The notes under the pieces are model-generated. The model was not told the DNA's origin. It ran no database searches and saw nothing but the letters and a program-made list of their open reading frames with translations. Positions 30,954 through 39,800 of a DNA stretch of 64,000 nucleotides are shown here, piece by piece (the first letter of the stretch is position 1; each line of letters starts with the position of its first letter). A program made the position numbers and the translations under genes. The DNA is from Aurantimonas sp. HBX-1 (lineage in GTDB: Bacteria > Pseudomonadota > Alphaproteobacteria > Rhizobiales > Rhizobiaceae): positions 4,108,501 through 4,172,500 of the forward strand of contig NZ_CP090066.1 in assembly GCF_021391535.1 (NCBI RefSeq). Direction: 5' to 3'.

Positions 30954-31670
30954 ATGTCCCTCGACAAGACCATCCTGATCACCGGTGCCTCCAGCGGCAT
31001 CGGCGCTGCCATCGCCCTGGAACTGGGCAAGACCGGTGCCCGGCTCGCCCTCGGCGCCCGCCGCACCGACCGCCTCGAGCAGCTGGCGGAGGAGATCGGC
31101 GGCGAGGTTCTGGTGCGCCGCCTCGACGTCACCGACCGCGCCGACGTCGCCGCCTTCGCCGATGCGGCGCGGGAGCGCTTCGGCCGTATCGACGTGATCG
31201 TCAACAATGCCGGGGTGATGCCGCTGTCGCCGATGGCCTCGCTCAAGGTCGACGAATGGGACCGGATGGTCGACGTCAACATCAAGGGCGTGCTCTACGG
31301 CATCGCCGCGGTGCTGCCGGAAATGACCGCCCGGGGCTCCGGCCACGTCATCAACATCGCCTCGATCGGGGCGCTGCGGGTGGTGCCGACGGCGGCCGTC
31401 TACTGCGCCACGAAATATGCCGTGCGCGCCCTTTCCGAGGGGCTGCGGCAGGAGAACGATCGGATCCGGGTCACTTGCGTGCATCCGGGGGTCGTCGAAA
31501 GCGAACTGGCCGACACGATCACCGATCCCGCCGCCGCCGAGGCGATGAAATCCTATCGCGCCATCGCGCTGAAGCCGGAGGCGATCGCCCGGGCCGTCCG
31601 CTACGCCATCGAGCAGCCGGACGATGTCGACGTCAGCGAGATCGTCGTTCGCCCCACCGCCAGCCAATGA
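30954..31670 (+). CDS. short-chain dehydrogenase/reductase
   Basis: A 238-residue classical SDR. The cofactor motif TGASSGIG is at residues 10-17, NNAG at about 84, and the catalytic Ser, Tyr and Lys in NIASIGAL and YCATKYAVRAL (Y-x-x-x-K). Arg residues after the first glycine motif (GARRTDR) favour NADP(H). Substrate unknown. ATG 30954 follows AAAGGA; the frame is open to 30906. It is the first gene of a rightward group with an exported AhpD-fold protein and an Atu4866-like protein, all divergent from the LysR gene. Confidence 0.93.
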   Translation: MSLDKTILITGASSGIGAAIALELGKTGARLALGARRTDRLEQLAEEIGGEVLVRRLDVTDRADVAAFADAARERFGRIDVIVNNAGVMPLSPMASLKVDEWDRMVDVNIKGVLYGIAAVLPEMTARGSGHVINIASIGALRVVPTAAVYCATKYAVRALSEGLRQENDRIRVTCVHPGVVESELADTITDPAAAEAMKSYRAIALKPEAIARAVRYAIEQPDDVDVSEIVVRPTASQ

Positions 31671-31681
31671 GGAGGCCAGCC

Positions 31682-32170
31682 ATGTCCACGTCCACGCGTA
31701 CGCCAGTGCGCGCGGCTGCCGCCGCCGCCCTCCTGCTGGCGGGCGCGCCGTCCGCCGCCGCCGAGTCCACCGAAGCCCGTCGCGAACGCGGCGCGGCGGT
31801 GGTCGCGAAGCTCAACAACGGCGTGCCGCAGCCGAACCTGGAACGGATGCGGCAGGAATTTCCGTTCCTCGCCGACGCGACCGAAGCCTATGCGCTCGGC
31901 GAAGTCTGGTCGCGGCCGGGGCTCGATGATCGGACGCGGCAGCTGGCGGCGGTGGCGGCCTTCGCGGCCACCGGCCAGACGGCGCTCATGCAGGTCCATG
32001 CCGGCTATGCGCTCAATATCGGCGTCTCCGAGGAGGAGCTGAAGGAGATCATCTATTTGATCACTGTGCCGGCCGGCTTCTCGCGGGCGATCGAGGCGTC
32101 GCAGGCGCTGTCGGAAGTCCTTGCCGAGCAACACTCGGCCCGGCCCGCCAGCGGAGGGACGACGCCATGA
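31682..32170 (+). CDS. exported carboxymuconolactone-decarboxylase-like (AhpD-fold) protein
   Basis: A 162-residue protein with a signal-like N-terminus (VRAAAAAALLLAGAPSAAAES). The mature part is a CMD/AhpD-fold domain (RMRQEFPFLADATEAYALGEVW, DDRTRQLAAVAAFAATGQ, HAGYALNIGVSEEELKEIIY). The position of the AhpD CxxC motif is occupied by ALMQ, so it cannot act as an AhpD-type thiol peroxidase; it resembles gamma-CMD-like proteins of unknown reaction. It starts 11 bases after the SDR stop and its stop overlaps the next gene's ATG. Confidence 0.87.
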   Translation: MSTSTRTPVRAAAAAALLLAGAPSAAAESTEARRERGAAVVAKLNNGVPQPNLERMRQEFPFLADATEAYALGEVWSRPGLDDRTRQLAAVAAFAATGQTALMQVHAGYALNIGVSEEELKEIIYLITVPAGFSRAIEASQALSEVLAEQHSARPASGGTTP

Positions 32171-32502
32171 AGGCCCTGCCGCTCCTGCTGATCCTCGCCG
32201 TAACCCTCGTCACACCAAAGGTCCATGCCGACATGACAGCTCCATCGAACACGCAGTCCGCCCAGCAGGCCCACCCCTATGTCGGGATGTGGGTGACGGC
32301 GGACGGACATGTCCGCCACGAATTGCTGCCGAACGGGCGCTACGACGAAGCCCGTGGGACACGCGAAAGCGCCTATCAGGGGCGCTACGAGGTTCGCGGC
32401 AGCCATATCGACTACTGGGACGACATCGGCTTCACCGCCGACGGCGAGTTTCGCGACGGCGTTCTCTATCACGGCGGCATGGTGTTCCACCGCCAGGAAT
32501 AG
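32167..32502 (+). CDS. secreted Atu4866-like protein
   Basis: A 111-residue exported protein: signal peptide MKALPLLLILAVTLVTPKVHA, then a domain rich in beta strands (YVGMWVTADGHVRHELLPNG, RYDEARGTRESAYQGRYEV, HIDYWDDIGFTADGEF). This matches the Atu4866 domain known structurally from Agrobacterium, a streptavidin-like barrel without an assigned ligand. The ATG overlaps the preceding stop by four bases (ATGA), so it is co-translated with the AhpD-fold gene. Context suggests a periplasmic partner of the oxidoreductase group. Confidence 0.82.
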   Translation: MKALPLLLILAVTLVTPKVHADMTAPSNTQSAQQAHPYVGMWVTADGHVRHELLPNGRYDEARGTRESAYQGRYEVRGSHIDYWDDIGFTADGEFRDGVLYHGGMVFHRQE

Positions 32503-32545
32503 CCGTGAAGGCGGGCGGGCGGGCGGCGTCCGCCCGTTGCCCGTT

Positions 32546-32860
32546 CTAGCCGTGCGCGTGCGCGGCGTTGCGCTTGCGCGTCGCGGCGGCCTTCTTTGCC
32601 GATTCCGATCGCTCTTCGGCCGTGCGGGAGGCGGAAGCCTCGCCGCCCTTCTTGCCGCCCTTGTGCGCGGCGGGGTGGCCGGTGTGCGTGCCGCGGCCGG
32701 AGCCGGACTTGTTGCCCCCGCCATCGTCCTTGTTGACCGTCGCCCAGGCGCGGCGCTCGGCCTCGTCTTCCGGCACGCCGCGTTTCTCGTAGCCTTCGGC
32801 GATGTGATCGGCCTTGCGTTCCTGCTTGTCGGTGTATTTGGACTTGTCGCCCCGTGGCAT
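32546..32860 (-). CDS. small basic Gly/Lys-rich protein
   Basis: A 104-residue hydrophilic protein. The N-terminus (MPRGDKSKYTDKQERKADHI, AEGYEKRGVPEDEAERRAW) is helical and charged; the rest is Gly/Lys/Ala-rich (HPAAHKGGKKGGEAS, SAKKAAATRKRNAAHAHG) and probably disordered. Rhizobial relatives are often labelled plasmid stabilization protein, without clear support. Similar KGG-type proteins belong to general stress regulons in other bacteria. ATG 32860 follows AGGAGG. A good GGAAC-N16-CGTT promoter candidate lies at 32894-32918. Confidence 0.75.
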   Translation of the reverse strand: MPRGDKSKYTDKQERKADHIAEGYEKRGVPEDEAERRAWATVNKDDGGGNKSGSGRGTHTGHPAAHKGGKKGGEASASRTAEERSESAKKAAATRKRNAAHAHG

Positions 32861-32893
32861 GGCGTCCTCCTGTCCGAATGGTTCCGCCGCCGA

Positions 32894-32918
32894 AACGGGC
32901 AACGGGCCGGCCCGTTCC
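32894..32918 (-). promoter_or_regulatory. candidate EcfG/RpoE2-type promoter of the small basic protein gene
   Basis: Minus-strand GGAAC (32918-32914), then 16 bases, then CGTT (32897-32894). This is the closest match to the EcfG consensus in the window and is correctly spaced from ATG 32860. Confidence 0.65.
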
Positions 32919-32976
32919 CGTCCCGGGCACCGCCCCGGGCCTTTACACGCTCCTGCCCCGCCCCAGCTTGGCCGGC

Positions 32977-33132
32977 ATGATCCGCACCCTCTCCCTCCTC
33001 GCTCTCGCCCTGCTGCTTTCCGGCTGCGGCATGAACCGCGCCGTCGGCGTCCTGCCCAACACGCTCGACGATCTCGGCGAACGCTCGGCACCGCTGCGCG
33101 GCGACGCGCCGCCCGTCCGCGAAAAGCCGTAG
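32977..33132 (+). CDS. small lipoprotein
   Basis: A 51-residue lipoprotein precursor. MIRTLSLLALALLLSGCG is a short type II signal with lipobox LLSGC (Cys 17); the mature part has only about 35 polar residues (LPNTLDDLGERSAPL) and a Pro-rich end. Not recognised as a named family; small lipoproteins of this sort are often found just before purH in rhizobia. Divergent from the small basic protein gene and 77 bp upstream of purH. Confidence 0.7.
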   Translation: MIRTLSLLALALLLSGCGMNRAVGVLPNTLDDLGERSAPLRGDAPPVREKP

Positions 33133-33140
33133 GCGACAAG

Positions 33141-33159
33141 CGCCCGGCATTGCCGGGCG
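33141..33159 (+). terminator. hairpin between the lipoprotein gene and purH
   Basis: CGCCCGGCA followed by a single T and TGCCGGGCG forms a very stable stem. There is no T-run, so termination would be weak; it may separate the lipoprotein transcript from purH. Confidence 0.4.
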
Positions 33160-33209
33160 GACGGCCTGCGACTATCAGACGGGCTTCACCCACGATCACG
33201 GGAAGCCGC

Positions 33210-34823
33210 ATGTCCGTCGAAGCCAACGCCACGCCCCTTCCGGACCGGGTCAAGGTGCGCCGCGCCCTGCTCTCGGTCTTCGACAAGACCGGCCTCGTGC
33301 CGTTTGCCACGGGCCTTGCCGAACTCGGCGTCGAGCTGGTCTCGACCGGCGGCACGTTCCGCGCCCTGAGCGAGGCCGGCCTGAAGGTGCGCGACGTCGC
33401 GGAACTCACCGGATTCCCCGAGATCATGGACGGCCGGGTGAAGACGCTGCACCCGGCCGTGCATGGCGGGCTGCTCGGAATTCGCGACGACGCCGACCAC
33501 GCGGCGGCGATGGCGGCGCACGGCATCCACGGCATCGACCTCCTGGCGGTCAATCTCTACCCGTTCGCCGCGACTCTTGCCGGCGGCGCCGACCGCGCGA
33601 CGATCGTCGAGAACATCGACATTGGCGGTCCGGCAATGATCCGCGCCGGCGCCAAGAACCACGGCTACGTGACCGTTGCGACCGATCCGGATGACTACGG
33701 AACGGTCCTGGAGGAACTGCGGCAGAACGCCGGGCAGACGACGCTGGAGCTGCGCAAGCGGCTTGCCATGCAGGCCTACGGCGCCACCGCGGTCTATGAT
33801 GCGGCCGTCGCCAAGTGGTTCGCTGCGGACGTCGGCGACATGCCCGCGATCCGCAGCTTCACCGGCACGCTGGCCGAGACGTTGCGCTATGGCGAGAACC
33901 CGCACCAGAGCGCCGGGTTCTACAAGACCGGCGACGGGCGCCCGGGCGTCGCCACCGCCCGGCAGGTACAGGGCAAGGCGCTGTCCTACAACAACATCAA
34001 CGACACCGACGCCGCCTTCGAGCTGGTGGCGGAGTTCGATCCCGCCAGAAGCGCCGCCGTCGCGATCATCAAGCACGCCAATCCCTGCGGCGTCGCCGAA
34101 GGCGCCAGCCTCCTCGAGGCCTACCGCAAGGCGCTCGCCTGCGACCCCGTCTCCGCCTTCGGCGGCATCGTCGCGATGAACCGCCGACTCGACAGGGAGG
34201 CGGCGGAGGCGATCGTCGAGGTGTTCACCGAAGTGATCATCGCGCCGGAGGCGGACGAGGACGCGATCGCCGTCGTGGCGGCGAAGAAGAACCTCCGCCT
34301 GCTCCTGACCGGCGGCCTGCCCGATCCCCGCGCACCCGGCCTGACGGTGAAGTCGGTCGCCGGCGGCTTGCTCGTCCAGACCCGCGACAACGGCGTCGTC
34401 GACGACCTCGACCTGACGGTGGTGACGAAGCGGGCGCCGAGCGAGACCGAACTCCGGGACCTCAAATTCGCCTTCCGGGTCGCCAAGCACGTGAAGTCCA
34501 ACGCCATCGTCTATGTCCGCGACGGCGCGACCGTCGGGATCGGCGCCGGCCAGATGAGCCGGGTGGATTCGGCGCGGATCGCCGCCCGCAAGGCCGAGGA
34601 CGCGGCGGAGGCGGCGGGGCTCGCCGAGCCGCTGACGCGCGGTTCGGTGGTGGCTTCCGATGCGTTCTTCCCGTTCGCCGACGGGCTGCTCTCGGCGGTG
34701 GCGGCGGGCGCGACGGCGGTGATCCAGCCGGGCGGCTCGATGCGCGACGACGAGGTCATCCGCGCCGCCGACGACAACGGCATCGCCATGGTGATGACCG
34801 GCATGCGCCACTTCCGCCACTGA
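33210..34823 (+). CDS. purH: bifunctional AICAR transformylase / IMP cyclohydrolase
   Basis: A 537-residue enzyme for the last two steps of IMP synthesis. The N-terminal IMP cyclohydrolase domain (residues 17-150) contains VSTGGTFRALSEAG, IMDGRVKTLHPAVHGGLL and NLYPF. The C-terminal transformylase carries the catalytic Lys-His pair in IIKHANPCG, with RYGENPHQ and SDAFFPFADGL. The start ATG 33210 gives the normal length. Purine synthesis needs formyl-tetrahydrofolate; no other pur gene is nearby. No purine or ZTP riboswitch could be recognised in the 77-bp leader. Confidence 0.97.
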   Translation: MSVEANATPLPDRVKVRRALLSVFDKTGLVPFATGLAELGVELVSTGGTFRALSEAGLKVRDVAELTGFPEIMDGRVKTLHPAVHGGLLGIRDDADHAAAMAAHGIHGIDLLAVNLYPFAATLAGGADRATIVENIDIGGPAMIRAGAKNHGYVTVATDPDDYGTVLEELRQNAGQTTLELRKRLAMQAYGATAVYDAAVAKWFAADVGDMPAIRSFTGTLAETLRYGENPHQSAGFYKTGDGRPGVATARQVQGKALSYNNINDTDAAFELVAEFDPARSAAVAIIKHANPCGVAEGASLLEAYRKALACDPVSAFGGIVAMNRRLDREAAEAIVEVFTEVIIAPEADEDAIAVVAAKKNLRLLLTGGLPDPRAPGLTVKSVAGGLLVQTRDNGVVDDLDLTVVTKRAPSETELRDLKFAFRVAKHVKSNAIVYVRDGATVGIGAGQMSRVDSARIAARKAEDAAEAAGLAEPLTRGSVVASDAFFPFADGLLSAVAAGATAVIQPGGSMRDDEVIRAADDNGIAMVMTGMRHFRH

Positions 34824-35061
34824 CGCCGCCGGCGCCCCGGCCCCCCGCCGGGCGAAAGCCTCGCGCAAGCCGGGGATGCGACAAAGACCTGTTCCGGTGG
34901 GGCCGACCACGGATGGACTGGCGGCCCCATCGTCGAACACCTTTCCCCAGGTGTTCGATCTCCGGCACCAACCCCTGTGCCCGGCCCGGCGAAGGCGGCG
35001 CCCTTCAGCGCCCGTCTTCCCGGCCACGTGCCGTTCGCGTACCTGGCGGCGCGCGCTCCCC

Positions 35062-36480
35062 TCAGCCTTCCTGCCGCAGCGGTCCCTTGGTGCTCCAGAG
35101 CAGCGCCAGGCCGATGGCGAAGAACACGATGATCGCCGACATGCCGATCCGCGACGCCGTCACCGGGTCGGTGAAGGTCACGGCGATGGCGGTCATGGCG
35201 GCGACCGAGGCGGGCGCCAGGAACGACGTCGCCCGGCCGATCAGCGCGTAGAAGCCGAAATAGCGGCCGGCCTCCTCGGCGGTCACCGACTGCGCCAGCC
35301 AGGACCGGGACGAGGCCTGCACCGGGCCATAGGCGAGGCCGATCAGCATGCCGTAGACGACGAAGCTCCGCTCGGCGCCGCTGGCGAACAGGCCCTGCGC
35401 CTCGACCGGGGCGAAGCTCAGCAGTCCGAACAGGGTGAAACCCGGCGCCGTCGAGGCGATGCAGATCGTCGCCGTGACCAGGCAGGCGATCGACATGACC
35501 ACCACGCCCTTCGAGCCGAGCCGCGCGTCGAGCACGCTGGCGATGAGGCAGCCGGCGATCGCTGCGACATTGATGATGATGCCGAACAGGCCGCTTTCGG
35601 TGAGCGACCAGCCGAACATGCCGGCGGCGAAGGCGCCGCCGAGGATCAGCAGGCCGTTGACGCCGTCCTGGTAGAACATCCGCGCCAGGAGGAAGCGGAA
35701 CAGGTCGGGCCTCGCGCGGATCTCGCGGAAGGTCGCCTTGAGGTCCTTCATCCCGTCGCGCGCGGCGGCGCCGATCGGCCGTTCGCGCTTGCGGTCGGGA
35801 GTGAGGAAGAACATCGGCAGGACGAAGACGAGGTACCACAGCGCCGCCAGCGGCCCGGTGGCACGCGCGCCTTCGCCCTGTGCCGGGTCGAGTCCGAACA
35901 GTGGCGGAAGGCCGAGCAGCGTCAGGCCGGTCTCGGTCGAGCCGGCGAGGAAGGCGAGGGTAAACAGCAGGAAGACGATGCCGCCGGCATAGCCAAGGCC
36001 CCAGGCGATGTTGGAGACGCGGCCGATCGAGCGGACATGGATGAGGCGGGGGATCATCGCGTCGTTGAAGACGATGGAGAACTCGGCGGAGATCTGGGCG
36101 AGCACGATCAGCAGCGCCACCAGCACCAGCGGCGAGCCGGGGGCGGCGAACCACAACAGCGCCAGGGCGACGATCTGGATCACCCCGAACCCGGCGATCC
36201 AGGGCTTGCGCGGCCCGGCGCGGTCGGCGACGGCGCCGAGCAGCGGGCAGAGCAGCGCGATGATCAGGCCGGCGACGGTCGCCGCGGCGCTCCACCAGAA
36301 CTGGCCGGTGGCCGGATCGGGCGCCAGCTGCGAGACGAAATACGGGCCGAAGACGAAGGTGATGATGACGGTGAACAGCGGCTGCGCCGCGAAGTCGAAG
36401 GTCATCCACGCCCAGACGCCGGAGCGCCGCAGCGGATCTCGATAGGGCGGCCCGTCGCTGCGGAAGGTTGCGTCGGCCAT
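35062..36480 (-). CDS. MFS permease, UMF1 type
   Basis: A 472-residue membrane protein with about 12 hydrophobic segments. SGVWAWMTFDFAAQPLFTVI is the N-terminal signature of the UMF1/Atg22-like family, and GAVADRAGPRKPW is the MFS loop 2-3 motif. A cytoplasmic loop near residue 225 (TPDRKRERPIGAAARDG) separates the halves; YGPVQASSRSWLAQ and EEAGRYFGFYALIGRATSF are conserved in the second half. The substrate is unknown. It is convergent with purH; the 238 bp between them hold nothing recognisable. Confidence 0.9.
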   Translation of the reverse strand: MADATFRSDGPPYRDPLRRSGVWAWMTFDFAAQPLFTVIITFVFGPYFVSQLAPDPATGQFWWSAAATVAGLIIALLCPLLGAVADRAGPRKPWIAGFGVIQIVALALLWFAAPGSPLVLVALLIVLAQISAEFSIVFNDAMIPRLIHVRSIGRVSNIAWGLGYAGGIVFLLFTLAFLAGSTETGLTLLGLPPLFGLDPAQGEGARATGPLAALWYLVFVLPMFFLTPDRKRERPIGAAARDGMKDLKATFREIRARPDLFRFLLARMFYQDGVNGLLILGGAFAAGMFGWSLTESGLFGIIINVAAIAGCLIASVLDARLGSKGVVVMSIACLVTATICIASTAPGFTLFGLLSFAPVEAQGLFASGAERSFVVYGMLIGLAYGPVQASSRSWLAQSVTAEEAGRYFGFYALIGRATSFLAPASVAAMTAIAVTFTDPVTASRIGMSAIIVFFAIGLALLWSTKGPLRQEG

Positions 36481-36672
36481 GCTGGTGCTGCTCCTCGCCC
36501 CCGTCGCCGAGGGCGTCGTTCATGGACCCGGTCGTGCCCGCCCCGGCTCTACGTCCCGCTGCCTTCCGGGGCAAGCGGGGCGTTGCGATTAGGCTTAAGG
36601 GGGAGGCTGCACGGACGCCGCGCCCTATGCTATCGAGGGCCTTGGATCGATCAGGATCTGGAGGATATCGCC

Positions 36673-36798
36673 ATGGCCAAGGGTCAGATGCGCAGCAACA
36701 AGGAAGTCCGCAAGCCGAAGGCGGACAAGAAGACGGCGCCGGTCGCGGCAACCGTGCCGGGCAAGTTCGCGCCGAAGAGCGACGACAAGAAGAAATAG
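36673..36798 (+). CDS. 41-residue basic protein
   Basis: A tiny protein (MAKGQMRSNKEVRKPKADKK at the start, PGKFAPKSDDKKK at the end) of which about one third is lysine or arginine. It has its own GGAGG ribosome site seven bases before the ATG, and a strong terminator 28 bp after the stop, so it is an independent unit. Similar short lysine-rich proteins starting MAKGQ are widespread in proteobacteria and lack a known function; nucleic-acid or ribosome binding is a guess from charge. Confidence 0.7.
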   Translation: MAKGQMRSNKEVRKPKADKKTAPVAATVPGKFAPKSDDKKK

Positions 36799-36825
36799 GT
36801 GCCTGCGGCCTGCCTCTCGGCAGGA

Positions 36826-36859
36826 ACGGGCGGTGCTCCGATCGGAGCGCCGCCCGTTT
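36826..36859. terminator. bidirectional terminator
   Basis: ACGGGCGGTGCTCCG pairs with CGGAGCGCCGCCCGT (one G-U pair) and is followed by TTT. It serves the 41-residue gene rightward and, 6 bp past the GDH stop, may also end the GDH transcript leftward. Confidence 0.8.
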
Positions 36860-36865
36860 GCGCTT

Positions 36866-39800
36866 CTAGCCCGCGAGATCGGCAAGGAGCCCGGCGGCGA
36901 CCGTGAGCCGCGCGACGGAGGTCTCGCCCGAGCCCGCCAGGGCGGCGATCTGGGCACTGATCCGGTCAGCCGCGTCGCGGCGTCCGGCGACCCAGGCACC
37001 CGCCGGATCCTCGGCATCGCCATGGGCGCCGAGCGCCTCGGCGGTCAGGCGGCGGCGCGCGCTGGCGATCTCGCTGCCGGCCCGGTCGAGCGCCAGCATC
37101 TCGTAATAGTCGGCCGTCTCGATGGCGAACAGCGCCGCCTCGAGCCGGCCGATCTGGAACAGGCCGGTGATGGCGAAATAGCATTCGATGGTGCGCTCGA
37201 GCGGCGCGCCTGTTTCACGTGAGACAGCGGCGATGTCCGGCACCAGCGCGACCAGCGGCAGCGCCGCGATGTCGGCGGCGAGATCTTCCGGCACGCCCTT
37301 CTCGACCCATTGCGCGGCGCGGAGCTTCGCCTCCTCGCGCGCCGCCTCGGTGGCGAGGTCGAGCAGCCCGGGCCGCAGCTTCGACAGCGCCTCGCGGCTG
37401 TCCACGACGGCCGGCGTGAGGCCCGCCTCGAAGCGCTCGTTGCGGACGAACCAGCGCGTGGTGCGGATCAGGAAGCGGCGGATCTCGGCGTAGAGGCCGT
37501 TCTGGACGTCGCCGTGCAGCCGGCCGTCCAGCGCGTCCACCCGCTCGTAGAACGAGCGCGCATCGAGCCCGTCCTTGGCGGCGACGAAGGCCCTGACCAC
37601 GTCCGACGGCGAGGCGCCCGTCGCCTCGCGCAGCATCGTCCCGAAGGTCGGGCCGGTGCGGTTGACCATCTCGTTGGCCAGTACCGTCGCGACGATCTCG
37701 CGTGCCAGCCGGTGGCCCTTGATGTCGCGGGCGAAGTCGCGGCGCATCGGCGCCGGAAAATAGTCGGTCAGCCGGTCCTCCAGATACGGATCGTCCGGCA
37801 GCGTGCCGGCGACCAGCTGGTCGAACAGGGTGATCTTGGCGTAGGCGAGCAGCACGCCGATTTCCGGCCGGGTGAGGCCGCTGCCGGCACCGCGCAGATC
37901 CGCGATCGCGGCGTCGCCGGGCAGCGTCTCGACGGTCCGGTCGAGGGCGCCCGCCGCCTCGAGGATGGTCATGAAGCGCGCCTGCAGCGCCAGGGCCGAA
38001 ACCCCCAGCCGCTGCTCCAGCGAGATCGCCAGCGTCTGCTCGTAATTGTTGGCGAGCACCAGTTCGGCGACCTCGTCGGTCATCGACGCCAGCAGCGCGT
38101 TGCGGTCCGGGCGCGGCAGGCGCCCGTCCTCCATCGGGCCCTTCAGCGCGATCTTGATGTTCACTTCGACGTCGGAGGTGTTCACGCCGGCGGAATTGTC
38201 GATGGCGTCGGAGTTGATCCGCCCGCCCGACCGGGCGAACTCGATGCGGCCCTTCTGGGTGACGCCGAGATTGGCGCCCTCGCCGACGACCTTGGCGCGC
38301 AGGTCAAGACCGGTGACGCGCAGCGCGTCGTTGGCGCGGTCGCCGACCTCGGCATTGGTCTCGCCCGAGGCGCGGACATAGGTGCCGATGCCGCCGAACC
38401 AGAGGAGGTCGGCCGGCGCCTTGAGGATCGCCGCGATGAGTTCGGCCGCGGTGCCTTGGCGGCGATCCCAGCCGATCGCCGCGGCGCCCGCCTCGGACAG
38501 GCGGATCAGCTTGTCGCGCCGCGAATAGACGCCGCCGCCGGCAGAGAGCCGGTCGCGGTCGTAGTCGGTCCAGGAGGAGCGGGGGAGGGCGAAGAGCCGC
38601 TGGCGCTCGGCGAAGGAGATTTCCGGATCCGGATCGGGATCGATGAAGATGTCGCGGTGGTCGAAGGCGGCGATCAGCCGCGTCTGCCGCGACAGCAGCA
38701 TGCCGTTGCCGAAGACGTCGCCCGACATGTCGCCGCAGCCGACGACGGTGAAGGGCTCGGCCTGGATGTCGCGGCCGAGTTCGCGGAAATGCCGCTTCAC
38801 CGCTTCCCAGGCGCCGCGCGCGGTGATGCCCATCGCCTTGTGGTCGTAGCCCGCCGAGCCGCCGGAAGCGAAAGCGTCGTCGAGCCAGAAATCCGCCGAC
38901 TGGGCGATGGCGTTGGCGGTGTCGGAGAAGGTCGCGGTGCCCTTGTCGGCGGCGACGACGAAATACGGGTCGTCGCCGTCATGGCGCCGGATCAGCGGCG
39001 GCGTGACGACCGCGTCGCCGACGATGTTGTCGGTGACCGACAGCAGCGAGGCGACGAACACCACGTAGGCGGCGCGCCCGGCGGCGAACCATGCGTCGCG
39101 GTCGCCGGTGTCCGGGAGCTGCTTGGGATAGAAGCCGCCCTTGGCGCCGACCGGCACGATGACGGCGTTCTTGACCTGCTGGGCCTTCACCAGGCCGAGC
39201 ACTTCGGTGCGGTAGTCCTGCGCCCGGTCGGACCAGCGCAGGCCGCCGCGGGCGACCTTGCCGAAGCGCAGGTGCACCCCTTCGACCCTTGCGTCGAAGA
39301 CGAAGATCTCGCGGAACGGCACCGGCGCCGGCAGGCCCTCGACGGCGGCTGAATCGAGCTTGAAGGCGAGCGCCGGATCGACGCGGCCGGGCTCGGAATC
39401 GGGGACGGACGAGATGCCGTCGACGGCGTAGAAATTGGTGCGGAGCGTCGCGAGGATGACGCCGAGGAAGCGCCGGATGATGCGGTCGTCGTCGATGGAA
39501 TCGACTTCGTCCAGCGCCTCGATGATGGCGGCGTGGATATCGCCGGCGCCGCGCGCTTCGGCGGCCTGGGCGCTGCGCCGTTCGGGCTCGGCCGGGGCGG
39601 CGTCGGTGCCTGGTTCTGCCGGCGCCGGGCCGGGCGCGGCGGCACGGGCCGGGTCGAAGGCGGTCTCGAAGAGCTGCCAGAGCAGCCGGGCGACGGCCGG
39701 CTGGCGCAGCAGCGTTTCGGCGATGTAGTCCGGGGAATAGGAGAGCCCGGCCTGCCGCAGATAGCGGGCATAGGCCCGCAGCACGTTCGCCTGGCGGAAG

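Noticed and set aside
33133..33209. Possible ZTP or purine riboswitch before purH.
   Set aside because: Only a simple GC-rich hairpin is present. The conserved loops of the pfl/ZTP motif and of the purine aptamer were not found in the 77-bp leader.
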